Assembly: GCA_958009085.1 (NCBI GenBank)
Contig: OY253686.1
Span: forward strand, 310,001-374,000
Length of the DNA stretch: 64,000 nucleotides
Direction: 5' to 3'
Source: Protoeuglena noctilucae
Lineage: Eukaryota > Chlorophyta > Pedinophyceae > Marsupiomonadales > Marsupiomonadaceae
Each line of letters starts with the position of its first letter. The stretch's first letter is position 1. This document shows positions 57,078-64,000 of the stretch, piece after piece. The notes under the pieces were generated by a model that was given only the letters and a program-made list of their open reading frames with translations, was not told where the DNA came from and did not search any database. The translations under genes and the position numbers were made by a program.

Positions 57078-59001
57078 ATGGCTTTCGCGCTGAAGGCCGC
57101 GCCCGCCTGTGCGGCGCACGCTTGCCGTCCCCCCTCGATGAGGTGAGAGTGCGCGCGTTGCCTGGGCGTCCGCACTTTGCTGAGGATCCATCCTGGAGTT
57201 TGTTCTTGGTTCGTGCGCTCGGGGCGTCCGTTTCGGGCGCTGCGGCGCCCGCTCCAGGCTGGGGCGATGCGAGGGTGGGGGCGCCGCGTCTGCAACGCCC
57301 TTCGCGCCGGTGTGAACGGCGCCAACGCACCGCTGCCTGGCAAAGCGAAGTTTGCATCGCCATGTCCACGAGGCGTCATGAACCATCGCTCCTCTGAGCC
57401 GTCTGGACGTCCGTTCGGTTGCAGCCGCGCGAGGAGCGTTTCGTGCAGCGCCACGCCGTCGGCGGCGTCTTCCGAGGTCACCATCCGCAGGCGGCCTCCG
57501 GAAGGGATCGACAAGCAGCCGTGCGGGCCTGTGTACTTCGAGGTGGGACCGGAGAGGAGAGTTTGAAGCCCCTGCTTGTGTCGCCAGCCTTCCCTTCCGG
57601 CCGGACGCGCCCTTGCCTAGCTGCCGCAGGTGCCCACGAGCGAGGAGAACCGGCCGCGGAACATTTTGGAGGAGATTGTGTGGTACAAGGACGTGGAGAT
57701 CCGGCAGATGAAGGAGGCCCGGCCAGCGGAGTTGGTGCGCGCGATGGTGAAGGGCGCGCCGCCGGCTCGGGACTTCATCGGCGCACTGCGGGCGATGCAG
57801 GAGTCGTGGGGAAAGCCGGGTGAGGGCGCGGGGCGAGAGGATGCCTGAGCCTGGCCAGGGCGTGGCGGGTGCAGGGAGGTTGGCAAGTCGCCGTATCCCA
57901 CCTGGTGCAACGAGCTCCCCTTCGCAGGGCTCATCGCGGAGGTGAAGAAGGCATCTCCCTCCAAGGGCGTGATTCAGCCGGATTTCGACCCCGTCCGCAT
58001 CGCCAAGGCGTACGAGGAGGGAGGGGCGGCCTGCCTCTCAGTGCTCACGGACCAGAAGTTCTTCCAGGCGAGTCAATGCCTCTGTTCTGCTCTTGAGGAA
58101 CGCGCGTGGCCAATGGCTTCCGCCCATGTGTCTATCTGACCGTGTCGCTCCCTCAGGGCTCCTTCGACAACCTGAAGCTCATCCGCCAGGCCGGCGTCAA
58201 GTGCCCGCTGCTGTGCAAGGAGTTCATTGTGGACGCTTACCAGCTCATGACGGCACGGGCGGCGGGGGCAGACGCTGTGGTGAGTGCCACGCCGGCGACG
58301 TGGGAGCTCTCGGTCTCGTGCATGCACGCGCTGGGACACTGGGCTCCTCAGCGTGCCTGCCAGTTCCCGCGCCCTCTGCTCCTCGCGCAGCCTTGGAATG
58401 CGAACGAAGCGAGGGCTCCCGGCTGCTCCTCCCCCGCAGCTCCTGATCGCGGCGGTGCTCCCCAACAGCGACTTGCGCTACCTGGCCAAGGCGGCCCGCA
58501 GCCTGGGCCTGCAATGCCTCATCGAGGTGCACTCCGAGGCGGAGATGGCGCGCGTGCTCGAGCTCCCCGCGGACTGCTTGGAGGGGAGCATGCTGGGCAT
58601 CAACAACCGTGACCTCGGCACGTTTAAGGTCGACTTGGGCATCACGCAGCGCATCATGGAGAGCGAGGCGGGCAAGGAGGCACTGCGCCGGGGATTCCTG
58701 GTGAGAGGCACTGTCACGGAAAATGTTGCATGTCGGCGGTGTGATGTAAAGAGTAGCACACGCGCAACCATCGGTGCCCCAAGTCGGGCCGGCAGAAGCG
58801 ATTGGCTCAGCCAAATCCAGGTTTGTGTTCAGATTCCTCGTGTCGCGTGTTCCGCAGGTGGTGGGCGAGTCGGGGATCTTCACGACGGAGCACCTCGACA
58901 CGATGGCGAGCGCGGGGTGCGAGGCGGTGCTGGTGGGGGAGTCGCTTGTTAAGCAGACCGACGCGGCCACCGGCATCCGCCGGCTCTACGGTCGGGAGTA
59001 G
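57078..59001 (+). CDS. Indole-3-glycerol-phosphate synthase (tryptophan pathway)
   Basis: Converts CdRP to indole-3-glycerol phosphate, the fourth step of tryptophan synthesis from anthranilate, in plants in the plastid. Seven exons (57078-57142, 57425-57542, 57630-57819, 57928-58067, 58157-58279, 58440-58700, 58858-59001) close exactly to 346 aa. Residues 1-50 ([19 protein letters not shown]) are transit-peptide-like. Then [14 protein letters not shown], the lysine motif [36 protein letters not shown] with the general-acid lysine, [37 protein letters not shown] and [11 protein letters not shown]. All catalytic motifs of the TIM barrel are intact. The FFQ|GS splice uses a GC donor. No fusion to PRAI or glutamine amidotransferase is present. 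Confidence 0.96.
58068..58156 (+). other. GC-AG intron in the invariant FFQ|GS motif of IGPS
   Basis: Donor TTCTTCCAG|GCGAGT, acceptor CTCCCTCAG|GGCTCC, phase 0 on both sides. FFQGS is conserved across IGPS, so both splice sites are fixed by homology. The intron contains an in-frame TGA. The GT two bases into the donor would leave an extra GCG A and shift the frame. Confidence 0.92.
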
Positions 59002-59375
59002 AGCGGCGCGGCTTGACTGTCCGTGGGATATGCTTGTGCGAGTCCTTGGCCGGTGTTCGATTCTTCATAAACGGGGAGGGGTTCAACGTCGGTCGAGAAT
59101 TTTCTGCCATAGAACGCTGCGGAACCACCGAGCACGAAATCTGGGACGACCAGTATAGAGCGTGGCTGGGTGCTAGGAAAGGGAGCACGATGGCAAATCT
59201 GTTTGCAGACGCATGCCAATCACGGCGACGTCAGCTATGGAGCAGAACGAAAGCCATGCCATGAAACTCAGGTTACGTCAATATGTGTGCTAGGACTGCG
59301 CAGGAGACGGGAACGGTGTGCAACGACAAGCGTCCCCACCACGCCACTCGCGCAAATGCAAGCGTGCGAGGTGGG
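59002..59375. other. Intergenic between convergent genes
   Basis: About 375 bases between two stop codons, somewhat richer in A/T than the coding flanks. It holds both 3' UTRs; no gene is seen. Confidence 0.45.
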
Positions 59376-61751
59376 TCATGCGGCGTGCCTCCCCAGGGCC
59401 GGGCTGTCGCTCCGACGGCGAACAACGACGCGGTACGCGCCGCCGCCGGCCGTCGTGACCACGCCCGCGTCGCTGAGCCGCCTCACCACCCCCGCCGCTC
59501 CGACATCGGTACTGCCAGACCCGGGCCCGGGCCCTCGGGCCATGTCCATCTCCACGCTGCCCGTCGCCACCGCCGCACCCGCGCCCCGCAACTCTTCCAT
59601 CAAGCCCTCCCACGCACCGCGCCCTCGCTTGGCCCTCGACGCTGCTTTTTCGAACGCCCCGGGGGTGCGCTGGCCCCGCCGCGCCCTCGGCCTCAAGCGG
59701 CCCTCCCTCTCGGTGCCCCGCGAGTCCCCCAGCGACTCCATCTGGGCGTGCGCGTAGCTCAGGAAGCCCTCTCTCAGCCCCACGGGCCCCTGGGGCTCCT
59801 CGCGCGTCACGCCCTGGAGGATGCGGTTGGCGCGATCCATCGTGAGCGGCTCAGCGGTGGCGCCGATTGGCTGGGTCTCCGCAGCGTGCTGGAAGAGCAG
59901 CATGCGGCGGCGAAGGAGGCCGATGTCGAGGTCGCCGCCTCCCACAGGCGCGTCGCCGGACTCGGCCACCAACGGGCCGCCACCCATCGATCCAGGCACG
60001 GGCGGGCGGGAGGGGAATTGGGCCTTCTCGACGCCGAAGCAGCCCATGCGGGAGCCCTGGATCACAGTCAGGCATATAGGAAGAGAGTGAGCGAGCCGTG
60101 CAGGTGAGGGCTGCTGTTTGGTGGCACCCGCACCGCGCTTTACTGCACACGACTCGTCATGGCACCCCTGCGGCGGATGTCACCTCATCGAATCCCAGGA
60201 AGTGCGGCATGTCCGGCTCCGCCTCGGGGACAGGCACAGCAGGGGGCCTCCCGTTTCCGCGAACGTCCATCCCCCGGGGAGCGTAGCCGACCGTGGAGCC
60301 GTGCGTGTGCGTACCCCCCGCTGACGACGTCACGCCTCCCGACGACTTGGAAGATTTGGAAGAGACGGCGGAGAAGTGCGCGAGCGCGACCATGCTGGGC
60401 GCCGTGTGGTGGACACCCTGCGGCCGCACGGCAGACGTCGGCTTGCGTTGACCTGGGCCGCATGGCAGGGGCTTGGTGCGCAGTCAGACAGGGCCAATGG
60501 AAGAGCGAGTGCATTGCACGCGACGAGACTCTTAGAGAGCCTTTGTATGCCGTAATGCCAGCCACATCCCGCACCTGCGTGAGCTGTGACGCAGCCACCG
60601 CGGGGTCCTCGGCGATGGCCTCGGGCCTCCCCGCTTGGGACGCGGGGCTGGTGTTCGCGGGTGCGCGGAGTGCCTCGAGCCTCGTCCCGCGGTGCTCGAG
60701 GTGAGGGAGGAGCCGTGCGGGAGTGTGGGTGGCCAGGTGCAGGTCCCAGGGCGCGGCCCCCTTCTGCGGGTGTGGTACATGCGCACCGGTGCCGCTCGCG
60801 GTGCCGGATACAGGGCTGGGAGCACTCCGATGGAGGCAACGCTGGCGTGGCGCACCTGGGGTGTGGCGAACATGCTGTCCACAAATCCGGCGGGGTCTAC
60901 GATCATGGTGGATGAGGCCGTCACCCCCGGCGCGTCCAGGGCGCTGCGGCACGGCCCGTCGGGTCCGGGCGGTCGACGGAGCTTCTCCGGCGTCCGCAGC
61001 GCCTCGTGGTGCGAGGCATACGTCGGCGCCACCCGAGGCTCACTGTCGCCATTGTCTGCAGGGGCGTTGGGGAGGGCGCGGTGGGGTTCAGGGAGCTTGG
61101 GGGTCACGGCGCGGGTGCGGGGGGTACGCGCTGCAAGCGCACCGGAGCGCGCAAGCACCAACGGGCTGGGACAGCGCAACCACCGTGCCGGGCCCTACCG
61201 CCCTTGCCCGGCCCGGCGTGCCATCCGGCGCCCGCCACGGCGCGGAGGGCGCGCAAGGGCACAAAACGCCCTGTGGGACACTCCATGGTCCGGCTGAAAG
61301 TCGCCAATGCTCGGGCACGCGTTCCCGCCTTGCAGGCACCCTGGCGTGCGCGCCCCTCCCAGCGCGTGGGGTGCGTCGGCTGGCGGCAACACAATCGATT
61401 CCGGCAAATTGCACAGTCCTGCCCGACGCTGTCTTGGCGGCAGAGGCCAAGCACAGGCGCCGGGGGCCGCGCAGCTGTCGGCTCCTTCCCAGCGGTCCCG
61501 GCACGCCACGCGCCACCCTCCGGCGCCAAGCGTCGGAAGGCAGGCTTTTAACGTGGAAATGAATAATGTGGAGGACGCAGGCGAGGGGATGGACGCCGTG
61601 GCGAGCCGCGCGAGGGACAACGACGGAGACTCGCGGTTCGGCCGGCCCGATCGGACCTCGCGGGGCAGGAGCGTCGCTCACCAGTCAAGTTCTCGTCGTT
61701 GGCGATGTCAGGTGCCGAGCAGATCCACGCAAAGCTGAAGTCCCCCGTCAT
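59376..61751 (-). CDS. Unknown protein, largely disordered (~434 aa)
   Basis: Five exons (61682-61751, 60856-61055, 60575-60694, 60184-60417, 59376-60056) join in phase to 1,305 coding bases, which supports a real gene. The N-terminus is MTGDFSFAWICSAPDIANDE. Short patches that look ordered are STMIVDPAGFVDSMFATPQ (about residue 75), MVALAHFSAVSSKSSKSSGG, AEPDMPHFLGFDE, IGLLRRRMLLFQHAAETQ and DRANRILQGVTREEPQG. The C-terminus has VVRRLSDAGVV then YRVVVRRRSDSPALGRHAA, which could form a small beta unit. Much of the rest is Gly/Ala/Pro/Arg-rich. I recognise no family and no targeting signal. A regulatory or adaptor role is possible, nothing more can be said. Confidence 0.58.
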
Positions 61752-62134
61752 GGCACTCCCACAGCGCGTGAGGGCGCCCAAAGGCTATATCATGCGTTGT
61801 GTTGGCTGTGATGTGCGTGAGGGGACGGAAGGGGGCGCGGATCGGCTTTGAGCTGCGGGCGAGGGGGCATGTCAGGGCGCATGACGCCTGACACACCCGG
61901 GGCATAAACGATCTCCGTTACGGCTGACGACAGGAGTTTGCGCTTGTGATCTGGGCAGCGCTGATATAGCGTCACGAGCCCGCACAGTCCCGCAGTCTGC
62001 AACTTTGCCTTCGTGGTGCTTTCTCGTGTCGCCGTCTGCTGCCTGCTATCATATCGAACAGCGGAAGGAAGGAAGCAGTGTCTGAGCGACTCTCCGGCCT
62101 GCAGCGTCGCATCAGGCTTCGCACGAGACGGGGT
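61752..62134. other. Intergenic: divergent promoter region
   Basis: About 380 bases between the ATGs of the unknown 434-aa gene and the dual-specificity phosphatase gene. No coding exon fits. It is one of the shorter divergent spacers of the window. Confidence 0.42.
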
Positions 62135-63099
62135 ATGCAAGTTGGGCCTGAGGAGCGCCCAGAGGAGAGCAGCGAGCCCGGAAAGAGCAGACCTCGCTTC
62201 AATTTTGGGGCCTTGACGGCGGTCTTGTCAGAACCGATCAACGTGAGCCGCCCACGCTGCGTCTGTGCGCAGGGGGGCTTCGCGCAGGGCAAGAGCGTTG
62301 ACCGCGGCATCGTTGCACTCTCCGATCCGTCCAAGCGCTCTTTCTCCGCAGATGGTGCTCGAAATCCCCGATGAGATCGTTCCGGGCCTGTACTTGGGGT
62401 CTATGGTGAGCCGCGAGCTGCACAAAGCGCTCGAGTGCCCAACTGCCCCCCGTGCGAACAAACCCGCTGACCTTTGCGCCTCCAGATGGCCGAGATGAAT
62501 TACCGCGGTCTCCAGGCCGTCAAGATTACGCACGTCCTGTGCGTAGCGAGTGGCCTGCGGGCGAGCCACCTGGGTCGCCTCGCGTACAAGCAGGTGCCAA
62601 TGGCGGACTCGGAGGCCCAGAATCTCTTGACCCACCTGGACAGCTGCTTCGACTTCATCGACGGCACGATCGCTCAGGGCGGCCGCGTTTTCGTGCACTG
62701 TGCGGCGGGCGTGAGCCGGTCGGCCGCGGTCGTGATTGCCTATCTGATGTGGAAGGAGCACATGCCCCTGAAAGAGGCCCTCAAGTTCGTGCGAAGCCGC
62801 CGAGGCATTGTCAGCCCCAATCCCGGTGAGTGCACGAGCAGGGGAGCTCTGGCACGGCTGGGGTGCTGCTGACGTGTGGGCGGGCCAGCTGGGCGGCCGC
62901 ATGGCTTGCGGGGTTGCGATGGCCGTCATCGACTCGCCTTTGCCACCCAGGCTTCCTGTGCCAACTCCGCATCTTCGAGGAGAACGGTTTCGACACGACC
63001 AAGGAGAAGGTGCAGTGGAACTTCAGTAACTTTACTGAGATGGCGAGGACGGGCGAGATGGCGCGACTGCACCGGGAGCTCATGTCGCAGATGCCGTGA
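62135..63099 (+). CDS. Dual-specificity protein phosphatase (DUSP/MKP-like)
   Basis: Removes phosphate from Tyr and Ser/Thr, often of MAP kinases. Four exons (62135-62242, 62352-62405, 62486-62825, 62951-63099) close to 216 aa. The domain starts IPDEIVPGLYLGSM, then ITHVLCVASGL, the general-acid Asp in QVPMADSEAQNL, and the P-loop VFVHCAAGVSRSAAVVIAYL with Cys and Arg intact, followed by MPLKEALKFVRSRRGIVSPN and GFLCQLRIFEE. This is the compact DSP fold with the AYLM motif. The C-terminal 35 residues (TKEKVQWNFSNFTEMA...) are not family-conserved. No rhodanese-like MAP-kinase docking domain precedes the phosphatase, so it resembles atypical plant DSPTPs. The reading frame is open 5' of the chosen ATG, so an earlier start is possible. 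Confidence 0.93.
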
Positions 63100-63413
63100 C
63101 GGTAGCGTGTCGAGGTCCTGCACCACGCATGTACTGCGTGACAGTAGCTTCCGAGGAGTTGCACGACACGCTTGTAGTATCCATTCGTTCCCTGCAGTAC
63201 CCCTAGCAGGCAGACGCCCCGTGCCCCTTTCCCAGGATGCCCACATCGATACCATGAGAGGCTGAGAGATGTGCGCTAGAAGCGTCGAGTTAGTCTAGGC
63301 CCAGGGCAAGGGTTGGCCCCGCGCTGCCACTCCCTTTCAAGCGAGGTCCTTTCTCAAGCGACCGCGAGAGAGGCTGCAGCCAGCTGCTATGACGAGAAAG
63401 CCGCGCTACCGAT
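63100..63413. other. Intergenic between convergent genes
   Basis: About 315 bases between the phosphatase stop and the RNA polymerase stop on the other strand. It contains no coding signal. Confidence 0.45.
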
Positions 63414-64000
63414 TCAACTGAAGAAGTACGTGCTGCGGCGGATCTCATTGAGGTCAAGGCGGTTCCCGGGGTCCGCCATCGGGGGCGCGTCGATTTGGAC
63501 GTCGTGGACCGACGCCTGCAGCTGGCGCCGGAAACTCTCGAGGAGCGGGAGGGAGTGGAGCTGTACGAACTTCTCGCGGAGGATGAGGGCGAGCTCGGGG
63601 ACGTCGCAGGCGTGCGTCCAGAAGGAGTCGTGGACGCCGGCAAACACGATGCCCCGCCTGAAACTCTCCATGGCCGTCAGCATCATGTGCGACGAGTCGA
63701 GCGAGTGCACGTAATTGGGACTCACGGCGGAGCGCTGCTTGGAGTTCTGGATGCCGGCGCGACCGGTCATGGGGTCCCTTGCCTCCACCCGCAACGTCAT
63801 TGCCTGCAAGCCCACTCCGGAGACTGCGAGCGAGAAGCGACACGCACCGTTGCACCGTTGCGCGACCTTTGGCATTCGCGCTTCCAAAGGCGAGGTCGTG
63901 CGGAAAAGCAGGGGCTTGACAGGTCCACCGCAGCATCAAGGCAGCGGCAACGGCCAGGTGGGGTGTCGCGAGCGTGAATGCGCAAGTGGTGTCACATACA
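63414..64000 (-). CDS. Phage-type organellar RNA polymerase (RpoT), C-terminal part
   Basis: Single-subunit T7-like polymerase that transcribes mitochondrial (and in plants some plastid) genes. The last exon, 63414-63803, has RKQRSA-type sequence SKQRSAVSPNYVHSLDSSHM, the motif C catalytic site FAGVHDSFWTHACDV with the metal-binding Asp, LREKFVQLHSLPLLESF, and the family end LNEIRRSTYFFS. Upstream of 63803 is an intron (acceptor CTTGCAG); no further exon is recognisable up to the window edge, so the body of the protein lies beyond base 64000. Which organelle it serves cannot be told without the N-terminus. Confidence 0.9.

Noticed and set aside
1-64000. CRISPR array, prokaryotic operon, IS element or phage
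   Set aside because: No spaced direct repeats, no transposase, no ribosome-binding-site pattern; genes are spliced throughout. Local repeats are minisatellites in exons or introns.

Overview
The window is nuclear DNA of a GC-rich, intron-dense, plastid-bearing eukaryote, most likely a chlorophyte green alga. It has about 20 protein genes on both strands, split by roughly 120 short spliceosomal introns (about 50-300 nt, mostly GTGAG...CAG). The gene content is plant-like: starch synthase III with starch-binding domains, siroheme-pathway SUMT, plastid-type indole-3-glycerol-phosphate synthase, phage-type organellar RNA polymerase, and a plant-like Y14. A huge TmcB-like PAS membrane sensor and an SFI1-like centrin-binding protein fit a motile or ciliate-ancestry alga. 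TGA, TAA and TAG all act as stops. I rebuilt gene models by hand; exon phases close for nearly all of them, but a few 5' ends stay open.

Layout. 1-1355 (-): CWF19-like splicing factor, cut by the window edge. 2080-4391 (+): coiled-coil protein. 5543-16419 (-): a 32-exon gene for a ~2,060-aa TmcB-like PAS/multi-TM sensor. 17183-20455 (-): unknown 985-aa disordered protein. 20912-23271 (-): Rab GDI. 24013-25104 (+): plastid membrane protein. 25643-26802 (+): protein-L-isoaspartate methyltransferase. 26980-27805 (-): Y14/RBM8A. 28431-29218 (+): complex III subunit QCR8. 29557-35905 (+): starch synthase III. 36764-41140 (-): membrane-anchored subtilase carrying an in-frame TAG. 42413-44902 (+): galactose-mutarotase-like probable pseudoenzyme. 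45108-46652 (-): SUMT. 47296-48084 (-): small basic protein. 49183-55318 (+): SFI1-like protein with a KPKEGD repeat. 55693-56723 (+): V-ATPase c''. 57078-59001 (+): IGPS. 59376-61751 (-): unknown. 62135-63099 (+): dual-specificity phosphatase. 63414-63803 and beyond (-): organellar RNA polymerase C-terminus.

These are independent housekeeping and signalling genes, not an operon. They sit head-to-head over 0.4-0.75 kb (for example CWF19/coiled-coil, GDI/plastid protein, Y14/QCR8) or tail-to-tail with only 0.2-0.4 kb between stops (PCMT/Y14, mutarotase/SUMT, IGPS/unknown, DSP/RNA polymerase). The most notable signals are the high share of GC-AG introns (about 10 of 120, one inside the invariant FFQ|GS motif of IGPS), the amber codon in the subtilase, the mutarotase-fold protein that has lost its catalytic histidine, and several tandem repeats placed on splice signals or in introns.
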